Notes: generated from the letters alone by a model not told the origin. Positions 48,417 to 58,780 are shown, counted from the first letter of the stretch. The stretch: 64,000 nucleotides of DNA from DATKHR01 sp035939575 (GCA_035939575.1 DASZFS010000500.1:1-64000); one strand, 5' to 3'. Numbers and translations: made by a program.

Positions 48417-49475
48417 TCATTGCCCTGAGGGACGCGGCGGCGTCAGCGTCAAGACGAACTCCAGACCGGGCGCGACGATCACGTCACCTTTTTCCGGTAC
48501 ACGGTTGTCGCGGAGCGTGAGTCCGGGTACGCGGGTCGTGCCAGGGCTCGCCCAGCCGACCGACGCACCGCGGAAGAGACCTTGCGCCGGAACCGTCCCC
48601 GCCAGGGTGAACGAATAGAGCTGCTTCTCCGCGGGCGCGTAGCGCGGCGATTTCCACACCATCGTGTCAGTGTTCTTCGCGGCGTCGTGACTCACGCCTT
48701 GATAGCCTGGTCCCGTGGCGGTCGCGACGGTCGTGCCCGCGGGCACCGGCACAGAAATCGTGACGTCGGTCGCCGTGAGCCCCTTGCCGGCGATCGCTTC
48801 ATTCCACACCGTCATCGTGTACGCGCCTGGCGCCGCGCCAGCTTCGATCGACGCGGAGATTGGCACGCGCAGTCCCTCGTCCATCATGAACTTGAAGATG
48901 TCGCGCAGCACCGACTCCGGCATCCTCTCCGGCGAAAAGACGCCCATCGTCGCCGGTGCGGTCTTGTAGACGATGGTCTTGAACTCGTCGAAGGTGACGC
49001 CGTTGCCGATGCGCCCGAGATCGCGGCGCGGATGAATCAGTTCCTCGCCATGGCACTGGCCGCAGCCCATCGAGATGAACTGGCGCTGCACGACGGGGCC
49101 ACCGGCTGCGGGCATGCCGGTGCGCCATTTGCCCGTTTGCGCCGGCTTTGGCGCGGCCTGCACGAAGGCCCAGATGTCGGCAATCTTCTGGTCGGTGAGA
49201 TAGGGGAAGGTGGGCATCACGCCCCAGGGTTGCTTGATGGCGCGAGCGAACTGCTCGTAGGTGAGGCCGCGGCCGCCGGCCAGCTCCGGTCCGAATCCGC
49301 CCTCGGCGTTGCCGCCGTGGCACAACATGCAGAACGCGCCTCCGGCCTGGCCGGAGAACAAGCGGCGTCCCATGGCGGCGTCGCCCTGCGGCGCGGCCGG
49401 TGCGGGCGTTTGCGCCGCGAGTGTTGTGCTCAGCACGGTGCCCGCGAGCAGCGCGCCCAGTAGTGTCGTGTTCAT
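48417..49475 (-). CDS. Periplasmic di-heme-type cytochrome c protein
   Basis: 352 residues from the ATG at 49475; the frame extends to 49523 without better evidence. A signal peptide (1-21) precedes a first heme domain, AFCMLCHGGNAEGGFGPELA with GVMPTFPYLTD supplying the Met ligand. A second CxxCH follows, MGCGQCHGEELIHPRRDLG, with GVFSPERMPES. The last 130 residues are beta-rich (GAYTMTVWNEAIAGKGLTAT, FTLAGTVPAQGLFRGASVGW) and resemble no family I can name. It probably relays electrons in the periplasm. It is convergent with the ParB-like gene. Confidence 0.9.
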   Translation of the reverse strand: MNTTLLGALLAGTVLSTTLAAQTPAPAAPQGDAAMGRRLFSGQAGGAFCMLCHGGNAEGGFGPELAGGRGLTYEQFARAIKQPWGVMPTFPYLTDQKIADIWAFVQAAPKPAQTGKWRTGMPAAGGPVVQRQFISMGCGQCHGEELIHPRRDLGRIGNGVTFDEFKTIVYKTAPATMGVFSPERMPESVLRDIFKFMMDEGLRVPISASIEAGAAPGAYTMTVWNEAIAGKGLTATDVTISVPVPAGTTVATATGPGYQGVSHDAAKNTDTMVWKSPRYAPAEKQLYSFTLAGTVPAQGLFRGASVGWASPGTTRVPGLTLRDNRVPEKGDVIVAPGLEFVLTLTPPRPSGQ

Positions 49476-49748
49476 GTCGTGTCCTCTGCGGGGGTTTATC
49501 CGTGATGGCGGGAGGGTTGTCAAGATTCTACGCGATGTCTCGGGGCTGCCTGGTCCGTGAGGCGGCTGCCATTTGTCTCCGAAGGCGTACAGCCGGCTCG
49601 CGCGGAATCCAGATAACCGTAGCGGATGCGACGAAATCGTATCGGCATCGCGACTTTGAAGGCTTCGATTCTCCGGGTCTGCAATATAGTCCCTCCGCCG
49701 CGCCTGAATGACGTTCGCGTGGTGACCCTCATCCTAGGGAGAGAACAG

Positions 49749-52700
49749 ATGACGCCGGAGAGACGTGTAATCGGATTGATGTTGTGCGTCTGCCTGCTCG
49801 CGCCGGTCGCGGCGCGTGCGCAGAGTCTTGGCGGAACGATCGCTGGCATCGTGAAGGACGATTCGGGTGCGGTGATCCCGGGCGTGACCGTCGAAGCGGC
49901 GAGCCCCGCGTTGATCGAAAGAGTACGCACCGTGGTCACGGACGCTCAAGGCAACTTCAAGATCGTCGATCTCCGGCCGGGCGTGTATACCGTGACGTTT
50001 TCTCTCGCGGGCTTCAGCACCGTGAAACGCGAGGGGCTCGAGCTCACCAGCGGGTTCACCGTCCAGGCGAACGCCGAAATGAAAGTGGGCCAGGTGGCGG
50101 AAACCATCACGGTCACCGGCGCGACGCCAGTCGTCGACGTACAGAGCGCGCGGACGCAGCAGATGCTGCGCGCCGAAACGCTCGATGCGCTGCCGTCGGG
50201 CCTTCACGACCTCACCGCCCTCGTGACACTCACGCTTGGCGCCACCACGTCGACGCTGCACAACGACGTCGGCGGCAACCAGGGCGAGTTGAGCACGGGG
50301 ATCGCGATTCACGGCAGCAAGGGTGACGATTCCCGGACCAATTACGACGGCATGAACACGAACGTGTTCTACGGCGGCGCCGGCGGCCAGCAGCGCATCT
50401 ACAAGTTCAATACCGTCGGCGTCACCGAGACCGTGATCGACACCGGCTCGAGCAGCGCCGACACCGAGACCGGTGGCGCCAACATCAACATGGTGCCGAA
50501 GGACGGCGGCAACCGGTTCAGCTTCCTCGGCTCGTGGAACTACACGGGCTCCGGCCTTTCGTCGGGCCAGCTGCCTTCCGATCTCATCGCGCGCCAGGTC
50601 TCGACTGACAACCCCAATCAGAACTCGATGAAGAAGGTGTACGACTACGGCATCGGCGTCGGCGGGCCGATCATGAAGGACAGGATCTGGTTCTACTCCG
50701 CCAACCGGTGGTGGGGGAACCAGGCGTACATCGCGGGGAACTACTTCAATAAATCCAGCAATTTCTACACCTACGTCCCGGATCTGAACAATCCGGTCTA
50801 CAACGACCAGCACTACAAGGACTTCGGCGGCCGCATCACGATTCAGGCGACGGCCAAGCAGAAGTTCACCTTCTCGGAGAACTGGCAGAGCGCGTGCGCG
50901 TGCTGGATGAGCATCACCGGCACGACGGCGCCCGAATCAGTCATCAGCTTCGTCTACGGCCCCGAGAAGATGACGCAGGGCGGCTGGACGTACACCGCAA
51001 CGAACAAGCTGCTGTTCCAGGCCGGCCTCTCGTATCTGCGGCAGGCGGTCCAGTTCACGGGCCAGGGTTTCGCAGACTTGCCCAACCGCGTGCCGATCTC
51101 CGATACCAACTATCCAGGCATCGGCGCGTACTCCTGGGGCGGGCTGGCCCCGTCTGTACAGACCGACAACGGCACCCCGCAGCAGAACGACAATCTCAGC
51201 TACCGGTTCGCGACCTCGTACGTCACCGGCTCGCACAACGCGAAGTTCGGTGTTCAGGGGTTGTGGGGCATGTACAACACGCGCGGCAACCAGCCGTTAC
51301 AGGCCCTGACGAGCAACGGGCCTATTGCGGGCGTGTCGTACGGTTTCGTAGGCGGCGTGCCGAACAGCATCACTGAGTACGCGACGCCGTTCGCCAGCGA
51401 TGGGCGGATCAAGAACATCGGCATCTACGCGTCGGACCAATGGACGACCAAGCGCCTCACGCTTACATACGGCGCGCGGTACGATCACTTCAATGCGGGC
51501 ACGTTGCCGATCACCGACCCGGCGGGCCCGTTCATCGGCGCGCGCCAGTTTCCCGCCGCGAGCAACATTCCCAACTACGATGACATCACGCCGCGGCTCG
51601 GGGCGGTGTACGACGTCTTCGGGAACGGCAAGACGGCCATCAAGGCGACCTGGGGCCGGTATCTGATTGGACTCGGCGGCGGGTCGCTCACAACGCTCGC
51701 ACCGGCCAACGCGATCTCCACGAGCGTCAGCCGTCAGTGGATCGACGCCCCGGGGGTCGTCAACCCGGCCACGGGCGTCGCCGGCAACGGCAACTTCATC
51801 CCGGACTGCAACCTCACCAATCCCGCGCCCAACGGCGAGTGCGGCCTCGCCAACAACCCCGCGTTCGGCACGTCGATTCTAACCACCTCGTGGGATCCCC
51901 GCGCCTCGAGCGGGTGGGGCGTGCGCGAATACAACAACCAGTATTCCGTGTCGATGCAGCACGAAGTCCGTCCGGGCTTCGGCGTGACCATCGGCTATTT
52001 CCACACCGACTGGCAGAACGGTCAGGTCGCGGTCAACACCGCGTTGAAGCCGAGCGACGTGAGCTTGTTCTGCATCACGGCGCCGGTCGATCCGCGGCTC
52101 GGCGCGGTCAGCGGCCAGCCGGTCTGCGGTCTCGGCAGCACGACGACGACGGAATCGTTCGCGGTGAAGTCGGTCGCGCCGAACACGGTATGGATGCGGC
52201 CGCAGGATGCGGGGATCGCCGGTCAGCGCACCGACGTCTACAACGGCGTGGACATGGGCCTGACGCTCCGGTTCGCGGGGTCGGGCGTGCTGTCCGGTGG
52301 CGTCACGATCGGGCGCGAGGTCACGAACAACTGCTTCGTGAACAACTACCCGAACGTGACAGGCTACGTTTCCGCGGGCGCGTCAAACGCGATCAGCAAC
52401 CGCGACCCGAACTACTGCGAGGTGAAGACGCCGTGGTGGGACGGCGTCGGCTCGCAGATCAAGTTCCAGGTGGTCTACCCGCTGCCACACGACTTCCTCG
52501 TGAGCGGCGTGTTCAAGGACCTGCCCGGCATTCCGATCCTGGCCAGCATCACCGTGCCGAACGCGGCGGTCGCGCAGGCGCTCGGGCGCAACCTCACGAC
52601 GTGCGCGGGGCCCACCGGCGCGTGCACTTCGGTCTACAACGCCACGGCGACCGTCATTCCGAGCTCCATCTTCGATCAGCGCTTGAACGAGCTCGATGCG

Positions 52701-52916
52701 CGGCTCACGAAGCGGTTCCGTCTCGGACGCTCGCGCATCGCCGGCATGCTCGACCTTTACAACGTGTTCAACTCCCGGGTGTCGCAATTGAATAACGTGA
52801 CGTGGGGCACGCTGGCGTCGCCGACGTCGGCCGCGAATCCGAGCGCGCGCTATCTCGACCCCTCGCAGTTCCTTGGCGGCCGGCTCCTGAAGTTCGGCAT
52901 GCAGTACGACTGGTAG
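49749..52916 (+). CDS. Oar-type TonB-dependent outer membrane receptor
   Basis: 1055 residues from the ATG at 49749, preceded by AGGGAGAG; the frame opens at 49626. The signal peptide ends near AARAQS. The carboxypeptidase-regulatory domain reads TIAGIVKDDSGAVIPGVTVE and GNFKIVDLRPGVYTVTFSLA, close to the receptor at 17055. The plug contains VVDVQSARTQQMLRAETLDA, and the barrel ends LKFGMQYDW with the terminal aromatic residue. The ligand is unknown. A perfect terminator (52970-52999) separates it from module B, so it is a separate transcript. TATAGT at 49685 is a possible -10. Confidence 0.92.
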   Translation: MTPERRVIGLMLCVCLLAPVAARAQSLGGTIAGIVKDDSGAVIPGVTVEAASPALIERVRTVVTDAQGNFKIVDLRPGVYTVTFSLAGFSTVKREGLELTSGFTVQANAEMKVGQVAETITVTGATPVVDVQSARTQQMLRAETLDALPSGLHDLTALVTLTLGATTSTLHNDVGGNQGELSTGIAIHGSKGDDSRTNYDGMNTNVFYGGAGGQQRIYKFNTVGVTETVIDTGSSSADTETGGANINMVPKDGGNRFSFLGSWNYTGSGLSSGQLPSDLIARQVSTDNPNQNSMKKVYDYGIGVGGPIMKDRIWFYSANRWWGNQAYIAGNYFNKSSNFYTYVPDLNNPVYNDQHYKDFGGRITIQATAKQKFTFSENWQSACACWMSITGTTAPESVISFVYGPEKMTQGGWTYTATNKLLFQAGLSYLRQAVQFTGQGFADLPNRVPISDTNYPGIGAYSWGGLAPSVQTDNGTPQQNDNLSYRFATSYVTGSHNAKFGVQGLWGMYNTRGNQPLQALTSNGPIAGVSYGFVGGVPNSITEYATPFASDGRIKNIGIYASDQWTTKRLTLTYGARYDHFNAGTLPITDPAGPFIGARQFPAASNIPNYDDITPRLGAVYDVFGNGKTAIKATWGRYLIGLGGGSLTTLAPANAISTSVSRQWIDAPGVVNPATGVAGNGNFIPDCNLTNPAPNGECGLANNPAFGTSILTTSWDPRASSGWGVREYNNQYSVSMQHEVRPGFGVTIGYFHTDWQNGQVAVNTALKPSDVSLFCITAPVDPRLGAVSGQPVCGLGSTTTTESFAVKSVAPNTVWMRPQDAGIAGQRTDVYNGVDMGLTLRFAGSGVLSGGVTIGREVTNNCFVNNYPNVTGYVSAGASNAISNRDPNYCEVKTPWWDGVGSQIKFQVVYPLPHDFLVSGVFKDLPGIPILASITVPNAAVAQALGRNLTTCAGPTGACTSVYNATATVIPSSIFDQRLNELDARLTKRFRLGRSRIAGMLDLYNVFNSRVSQLNNVTWGTLASPTSAANPSARYLDPSQFLGGRLLKFGMQYDW

Positions 52917-52969
52917 GCGACATCGGCGACGGATACTCCCTCCTCATCCGACGACCCTGCAACCTGACA

Positions 52970-52999
52970 GGGCGGGCCCAACGCGGGCCCGCCCTTTTT
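52970..52999 (+). terminator. Rho-independent terminator after the TonB receptor
   Basis: GGGCGGGCCC (52970-52979) and GGGCCCGCCC (52985-52994) form a perfect ten-pair stem with a five-base loop, followed by TTTTT (52995-52999). The ATG of the next gene lies only 19 bases beyond. Confidence 0.95.
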
Positions 53000-53017
53000 G
53001 TGTCTATACTGGGCGCT

Positions 53018-53542
53018 ATGAGCCCGCTCGAACCACTCGCCCGGCGGACGTTCCTGAGCGCTGGACTCGGTCTGCCGGCGCTTGCCCTCCTGCCCGACGC
53101 CGAGGCGCAGCCCGCGGCTGACCTCGAACACGCGAACATCAAGGTCGTCACCGCGATGTGCGAGAGCTGGAAGAGCGGCGACGCGGAGAAGATCGCCAGC
53201 TTCGTCACGGAGGACTTCAAGTTTCGAGGCGCCGCGGAGCGGATGGAGTCGCCGCCGACAGCGGATCGGCGGGCGTTCATCGAGAGCATCCGCCGCTTTC
53301 TGACCACGGCGAAGGTCGAGATGGTAATCCACGACACCTTCGCCCGCGGCTCGGTCGTCGTCAACATCCACCAGCAGCTCTTCGACGTGAAAGACACGGG
53401 GCTGCGCGAAGATTGGTACATCGGCGTGTTCCACCTGGTGGACGGCAAGGTGCGGGAATGGAACGACTACGCCATCGTGCCGTTCTCCTCGCCGCGGATA
53501 CCGCGGCCGAGCGGCTTCGGCACATTCGTCCACGCGAGCTGA
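53018..53542 (+). CDS. Exported SnoaL / limonene-epoxide-hydrolase-like protein
   Basis: 174 residues from the ATG at 53018. The N-terminus LARRTFLSAGLGLPALALL has a twin-arginine-like signal. The body is a small NTF2-like alpha+beta barrel of the SnoaL/LEH group: VVTAMCESWKSGDAEKIASF, VTEDFKFRGAAERMESPPTA, and FHLVDGKVREWNDYAIVPF. In true limonene epoxide hydrolase an Asp-Arg-Asp triad is catalytic; equivalents are not certain here. Only four bases separate it from the DUF1592 gene, so it begins the module B operon and may be a small-molecule-binding or hydrolytic part of it. Module A has no such gene. Confidence 0.8.
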   Translation: MSPLEPLARRTFLSAGLGLPALALLPDAEAQPAADLEHANIKVVTAMCESWKSGDAEKIASFVTEDFKFRGAAERMESPPTADRRAFIESIRRFLTTAKVEMVIHDTFARGSVVVNIHQQLFDVKDTGLREDWYIGVFHLVDGKVREWNDYAIVPFSSPRIPRPSGFGTFVHAS

Positions 53543-53546
53543 CCGG

Positions 53547-55997
53547 ATGAGCGCGCGGCGCTCGTCAGCGATCACGCTGCTCGGCCTCGTGATCCTCCCG
53601 GCCTTCGCGGTCCTCGTAACCCTCGGGGCCTCGTCTCCGCGGGCGCAAACTCCACTCTCGTTCGATCGCGCGCTCCTCGATCGCTACTGCGTCTCGTGCC
53701 ACGGACCGCGGCAGCGCGCGGCGGGGCTCGTCCTCACTGAGCTCGATCCCGCTCACGTGGACCGCGACGCGCGCATCTGGGAACAGGTGGTCGAGCGCCT
53801 CCGAGGCGGCACGATGCCGCCCGCCGGGATGCCCCGGCCCGAGCCCGCTGCCGGCCGCGCGTTCGCGGAATCGGTGGAGGCGGCACTCGACCGCGCCGCT
53901 GCTGACGCCCCGAGTCCCGGCCGGACGGTGCTCCGCCGGCTGACGCGCGTCGAGTACGCAAACGCGATTCAGGATCTGCTCGACCTCGACATCGACGCGC
54001 AGTCGCTGTTTCCCGCCGACAAATCGTTCGACGGTTTCGACAACGCGGGCGCGGCGCTCTCGACCTCGCCCGCGCTGATGGAGCGGTATCTGTCGGCCGC
54101 GCGCCGCATCAGCCGGCTCGCCGTCGGCAGTCCTGACATCGGTCCGGCGTTCGCCGCAGCCACCTACGAGGCGCCGCAGGATCTCTGGCAGAGCTCGCGC
54201 ATCGACGAGGACGCGCCGTTCGGATCGCGCGGCGGCCTGTCCATCCGCCACCGCTTTCCCCTCGACGCCGAGTACCTCGTGCGGATCCATCTTCGTCGAA
54301 ACATCCTGGGCTACGTGCGTGGTCTCGGAGAGGCGCACGCGCTCGATGTCCGGCTCGACGGAACACGCGTCGCGCGCGTCGCTGTCGGCGGCGAGCACAA
54401 GGGCATGCCGGCGCCGCTCAGCTTTTCAGGCGTGATTGCCGGCGACGCGGCGTGGGAAGCGTACGCCGTCTCGGCGGACCAGAATCTCGTCGTGTCGGTC
54501 CCCGTGAAGGCCGGTACGCGCGCGCTCAACGTGTCGTTCGCCGACGAGCTGTGGGTGGAGGAGGGCGTGCAGCAGCCGCCGCTCACCGGTCTGGGGTTCA
54601 GCTACGACGAATCGCGCACGGCGCCCACCGGGCCGTGGGGCCCTGCGGTGGAAAGCATCACGATCGACGGCCCGTACCGCGCCACCGGCGCGGGGCAGAC
54701 ACCGAGCCGCACACGGCTCTTCGCCTGCCAGCCAGCGCCTGACGACAACGCCGGGCCGTGCGCGCGCACGATCCTGTCGTCCCTGGCGCGGCGCGCGTAC
54801 CGCCGCGCGATCACTGACGAGGATCTGCAGCCGTTGATCGCCGTCTTCCGCGCGGGGCTCGAGCGGGGCGGTTTCGACGAGGGCATTCGCGCGGCCGTCG
54901 AGCGCGTGCTCGTCGATCCGAGTTTTCTGTTCCGTCTCGAGCGCGATCCCCAGGCAGTTGCGCCGGGTGTCGCGTATCGCGTGAGCGATGTGGAGCTGGC
55001 GTCGCGGCTGTCGTTCTTTCTCTGGAGCAGCATCCCGGACGGCGCGCTGCTGGACGAGGCGATCGCAGGCCGGCTGCACGAGCCGGACCACCTCGCGGCG
55101 CAGGTGCGCCGTATGCTCGCCGATCGCCGTGCGTCGATGCTCGGGGACAACTTCGCGGTGCAATGGCTGGCGCTCCGCCGCTTGAACGACGCCGCGCCCG
55201 ATCCGGATCTCTTTCCGGAGTTCGACGGCAACCTGCGCCAGGCGTTCGATCGCGAGACGCGGCTCTTCGTGGGCGACGAGATGCGCCGCGATCAGAGCGT
55301 GCTCGCGCTTCTCGACGCGGACTACACGTTCGTCAACGAGCGCCTCGCGCGTCACTATGGAATTCCAGACGTGCACGGCAACCAGTTCCGGAGGGTCGCG
55401 CTGACCGATCGGACCCGCGCCGGATTGCTCGGCCAGGGCAGCATCCTGACGCTGACGTCGCTTCCCACGCGGACGTCGCCGGTGCTGCGGGGCCGGTGGG
55501 TGCTCGACACGTTGTTCGGGATGCCGACGCCGCCTCCGCCGCCGGACATTCCTGAGTTTCCGCCGAGCCATTCGGACGCGGGCCTCTTGTCCGTCCGCCA
55601 GCGCACCGAACGTCACCGTACGAACCCCGCGTGCGCGAGCTGTCATGCGCGGATGGACCCGCTCGGTTTCGCGCTCGAGAACTTCGATGCGATCGGACGC
55701 TGGCGTGCCAGCGAGTCAGGGCAGGCGATCGATGCCTCCGGATCGCTGCCGGACGGCACGCATTTCTCCGGTGTGGATGAGCTGCGACTCGCGATCCTGA
55801 GCCAGCCAGACGGGTTTCTTCGGGCGACGGCCGGCAAGCTGCTGGCCTACGCGATCGGCCGCGGCCTCGAGCCGTCCGACGCGCCGGCGATTCGACGAAT
55901 TGTGCGAGAGTCGGCTGGCGGCGGGTATCGCTGGTCGGCCATGATTGAAGGCGTGGTGAGGAGCGCTCCGTTCCTGATGAGAAAGACGGCGTCATGA
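53547..55997 (+). CDS. Module B: secreted DUF1587/1595/1592/1588/1585 cytochrome protein
   Basis: 816 residues, same domain order and nearly the same length as the module A protein at 29458. A signal peptide precedes YCVSCHGPR (C48-H52) and GTMPPAGMPRPE. DUF1587 reads LRRLTRVEYANAIQDLLDLD, DUF1595 CARTILSSLARRAYRRAITD, and DUF1592 VELASRLSFFLWSSIPDGAL. DUF1588 has GLLGQGSILTLTSLPTRTSP with ACASCHARMDPLGFALENFD near 696 as second CxxCH. Exported, function unknown. Its stop overlaps the DUF1552 start (ATGA), so the two proteins are made in step. Confidence 0.95.
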   Translation: MSARRSSAITLLGLVILPAFAVLVTLGASSPRAQTPLSFDRALLDRYCVSCHGPRQRAAGLVLTELDPAHVDRDARIWEQVVERLRGGTMPPAGMPRPEPAAGRAFAESVEAALDRAAADAPSPGRTVLRRLTRVEYANAIQDLLDLDIDAQSLFPADKSFDGFDNAGAALSTSPALMERYLSAARRISRLAVGSPDIGPAFAAATYEAPQDLWQSSRIDEDAPFGSRGGLSIRHRFPLDAEYLVRIHLRRNILGYVRGLGEAHALDVRLDGTRVARVAVGGEHKGMPAPLSFSGVIAGDAAWEAYAVSADQNLVVSVPVKAGTRALNVSFADELWVEEGVQQPPLTGLGFSYDESRTAPTGPWGPAVESITIDGPYRATGAGQTPSRTRLFACQPAPDDNAGPCARTILSSLARRAYRRAITDEDLQPLIAVFRAGLERGGFDEGIRAAVERVLVDPSFLFRLERDPQAVAPGVAYRVSDVELASRLSFFLWSSIPDGALLDEAIAGRLHEPDHLAAQVRRMLADRRASMLGDNFAVQWLALRRLNDAAPDPDLFPEFDGNLRQAFDRETRLFVGDEMRRDQSVLALLDADYTFVNERLARHYGIPDVHGNQFRRVALTDRTRAGLLGQGSILTLTSLPTRTSPVLRGRWVLDTLFGMPTPPPPPDIPEFPPSHSDAGLLSVRQRTERHRTNPACASCHARMDPLGFALENFDAIGRWRASESGQAIDASGSLPDGTHFSGVDELRLAILSQPDGFLRATAGKLLAYAIGRGLEPSDAPAIRRIVRESAGGGYRWSAMIEGVVRSAPFLMRKTAS

Positions 55998-57301
55998 AGG
56001 GCAGGGCCCATCTTCCCCGCAGAACGATTCTGCGGGGCCTGGCGGCGGCCGTCGCGCTGCCGTTTCTCGACGGCATGGTGCCGGCGTTCGCCGCGCCGGC
56101 GATGACCAGGCGGTTGAGCGTCGTCTACCTGCCCAACGGCATCCGGATGGAGCACTGGACGCCGGCGGCCGAGGGCACGGCCTTCGACCTGCCGCCGATT
56201 CTCACGCCGTTGCAGCCGTTTCGCGATCGCCTGGCGATCGTCAGCGGTCTGAAAAACGGTCCGCCGCACTACGCCGTGCATGGGGCGGCCAGCACACGCT
56301 TCCTGACGACGATGCCGCCGGCGAGCGCGTCGGCTGCGGTGGTTGAAGCCGGCATCTCGATGGATCAGCTGGCGGCGAAAGAGTTCGGCACCGAGACCGA
56401 GCTCGCGTCGCTCGAGCTGACGCTGGAGTCCGGTTTTGCCGGCGTCTGCGACGTCGGATCGAGCTGCGTGTACACCGACACCGTGGCGTGGCGCGGTCTC
56501 TCGACGCCGCTGCCGATGGAGCACAACCCGCGCGCGGTGTTCGAACGCCTCTTCGGCGACAACGACGCGATCGGCCGCTCCGCGCAACTCGCGCGGTTGG
56601 GGAGCACGCGGAGCATTCTCGACTCGGTCGCAGAAGCGGCCACGCGCCTCGCTCGCACGCTGGCCGCGGACGACCGCGCCAGGCTGGACGAGTATTTCGA
56701 AGCGCTGCGCGACATCGAGCGGCGCATTCAACTGGCCGAACGGCAGGACCGGGTGGCGCTGCCGGAGTTCGGCCGCCCCATCGGCGTGCCGCGCAGTTTC
56801 CCCGAGCACGCACGGCTGATGTTCGACTTGCAGGTGCTCGCGTACCAGGCGGACGTGACGCGCGTCATCACGTTCATGACCGGCCGCGAGTTGAGCGGCC
56901 GCTCGTATCCTGAGATCGGCATCCACGACGCGCACCATCCCATCTCGCACCATCAGGGGGACCCGGAGAAGCTCGCGAAGCTGACGACGATCAATACGCA
57001 TCACGTCGCGCAGCTGGCGTACTTTCTCGAGCGGCTGCGATCGTCTCCAGACGGCGACGGGACGCTGCTCGATCACACGACCATTCTCTGCGGCGCCGGC
57101 ATGAGCGACGGCAATGCGCACGCGCCGGACAACCTGCCGGTACTCGTGGCTGGCGACGGGCCGTGGCCGGCCGCGCGCGGCCGTCACATCCGGGTGGCGG
57201 GCGACACGCCCATCGGGAATCTGCACGTCACGCTCCTCAACCATCTGGGCGTGCGTGTGGATCATTTTGGCAACAGCACGGGCGTGTTGCCTGGACTCTA
57301 G
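55994..57301 (+). CDS. Module B: secreted DUF1552 protein
   Basis: 435 residues. Signal LPRRTILRGLAAAVALPFLD is again Tat-like. DUF1552 landmarks match module A: VVYLPNGIRMEHWTPAAEG, DVGSSCVYTDTVAWRGLSTP, EALRDIERRIQLAERQD, FDLQVLAYQADVTRVITFMT, and HHPISHHQGDPEKLAKL, a His-rich stretch that could bind metal. It overlaps the DUF1592 gene by four bases and is followed four bases later by the ankyrin gene. Activity unknown; the fold relation to DUF1501/alkaline phosphatase-like proteins is general family knowledge. Confidence 0.94.
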   Translation: MKGRAHLPRRTILRGLAAAVALPFLDGMVPAFAAPAMTRRLSVVYLPNGIRMEHWTPAAEGTAFDLPPILTPLQPFRDRLAIVSGLKNGPPHYAVHGAASTRFLTTMPPASASAAVVEAGISMDQLAAKEFGTETELASLELTLESGFAGVCDVGSSCVYTDTVAWRGLSTPLPMEHNPRAVFERLFGDNDAIGRSAQLARLGSTRSILDSVAEAATRLARTLAADDRARLDEYFEALRDIERRIQLAERQDRVALPEFGRPIGVPRSFPEHARLMFDLQVLAYQADVTRVITFMTGRELSGRSYPEIGIHDAHHPISHHQGDPEKLAKLTTINTHHVAQLAYFLERLRSSPDGDGTLLDHTTILCGAGMSDGNAHAPDNLPVLVAGDGPWPAARGRHIRVAGDTPIGNLHVTLLNHLGVRVDHFGNSTGVLPGL

Positions 57302-57305
57302 CGAC

Positions 57306-58730
57306 GTGCCGCGGCGCGGGTGTCTCGTCCTCGTGCTGCTCGCGAGCATCAGCGTCGGCGCGGCGGCGGCGCCGGGGGACGACGACCAGCGCCTCATCGA
57401 CGCCGCGAAGCAGCAGGATCTCCCTCGCGTCCGTGCGCTCGTCGCCCAGAAGGTCGATCCGAATGCGCCGCAGCCTGACGGCGCGACCGCGCTGCACTGG
57501 GCCGTCCATTGGGACGACCTGGCGATGACGGACGTGCTGCTCGCCGCCGGCGCGCGCGTCAGCGTGGCGAACGATCTCGGCGTCACACCGCTGGCGCTCG
57601 CCTGCGAAAACGGCAATGGCGTCATCGTCGATCGGCTGCTCGCGCGCGGTGCCGATCCGAACGCGGCGTTTCCCGGACGTCCGCCGGCCCTCATGCTGTG
57701 CGTGCGCAGCGGAAGCGTTGCGGGCGTAAAGGCAATGATCGCCCGGCGCGCGAATGTCAACGGCAGAGAGCCGCTGCGCGGTCAGACCGCGTTGATGTGG
57801 GCGGCCGCGAACGCTCAGCAGGAGATCGTTCGCGCGCTGCTCGTGGCGGGCGCAGACGTGCGTGCGCGGTCGCAGCTGACGCACCTCACGGTCAATCGCG
57901 CCGATCCCAACGACATCTACACAGGCGTGGTTGGCGAGATCCCGGGCGGACGAAGCACGCCGCTGCTCTTCGCGGCGGCCGGAGGCAGCGCCGAGATCAC
58001 GAAGCTGCTGCTCGACGCCGGCGCCGACGCGAACGAGGCGTCGCCGGCTGGTGAAAGCGCGCTGCTGATCGCGGTCCATAGCGGACACGACGACTGCGCC
58101 ACGCTGCTGCTGCAGCGCGGCGCCGATCCGAACGCGAGCGGCGCGGGCTACACCGCGCTGCACGCGGCGGTGCTGCGCGGCAGCGCGGGCATGGTCAGGA
58201 CGCTGCTGGCGCGCGGCGCTGGCGTCGATCCGCGGATCGCGCACGGCACGACGACCATTCGCGCGGGTCGAGGCTTTGTGCTGCCGGAAACGCTGGTCGG
58301 CGGCACACCGTTCCTGCTCGCGGCGAAATTTCTCGACCTCGACATCGCGCGGCAGCTCGTGGCGGCCGGCGCCGATCCGCGAGCGGGTCTGGCCGACGGG
58401 ACCACCGCGTTGATGCTCGCGGCGGGTCTGTTCGAGACCGGCCCCCTCTTCGACCGGCGGGAACGGATTCTGGTCCAGCCGGACACCGGCGAACCCGCGG
58501 CACTCGACATGGTCCAGTGGGTGCTCGGTCTTGGCGGCGACGTCAACTCGGTGAACGTGCGCGGTGACACCGCGTTACACGGCGCCGCGGCGCACGGGTA
58601 TCGCACCGTCGTGCAGGCGCTCATCGCGCGGGGCGCGCAGGTGGACATCAAGAACGCGAAAGGCGCCACCGCCTTCGACGTCGGCGACGCGCGAGTGAAG
58701 GATCTGCTCGTCGGACGCGGAAGAGGCTAG
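57306..58730 (+). CDS. Module B: secreted ankyrin-repeat protein
   Basis: 474 residues from a GTG at 57306, four bases after the DUF1552 stop. A signal peptide (about 1-22, LVLVLLASISVGAAAA) exports it. Around ten ankyrin units follow, for example GATALHWAVHWDDLAMTDVL, LGVTPLALACENGNGVIVDR, GQTALMWAAANAQQEIVRAL, STPLLFAAAGGSAEITKLLL and GYTALHAAVLRGSAGMVRTL. As in module A a non-repeat insert splits the stack, and the last unit is RGDTALHGAAAHGYRTVVQA. It is a likely periplasmic scaffold for the two preceding gene products. Confidence 0.93.
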   Translation: MPRRGCLVLVLLASISVGAAAAPGDDDQRLIDAAKQQDLPRVRALVAQKVDPNAPQPDGATALHWAVHWDDLAMTDVLLAAGARVSVANDLGVTPLALACENGNGVIVDRLLARGADPNAAFPGRPPALMLCVRSGSVAGVKAMIARRANVNGREPLRGQTALMWAAANAQQEIVRALLVAGADVRARSQLTHLTVNRADPNDIYTGVVGEIPGGRSTPLLFAAAGGSAEITKLLLDAGADANEASPAGESALLIAVHSGHDDCATLLLQRGADPNASGAGYTALHAAVLRGSAGMVRTLLARGAGVDPRIAHGTTTIRAGRGFVLPETLVGGTPFLLAAKFLDLDIARQLVAAGADPRAGLADGTTALMLAAGLFETGPLFDRRERILVQPDTGEPAALDMVQWVLGLGGDVNSVNVRGDTALHGAAAHGYRTVVQALIARGAQVDIKNAKGATAFDVGDARVKDLLVGRGRG

Positions 58731-58780
58731 CAAGGTGAGGCAGCGAAGGATAGAATCGGCGCCGCCGGGGGAGATTTCAG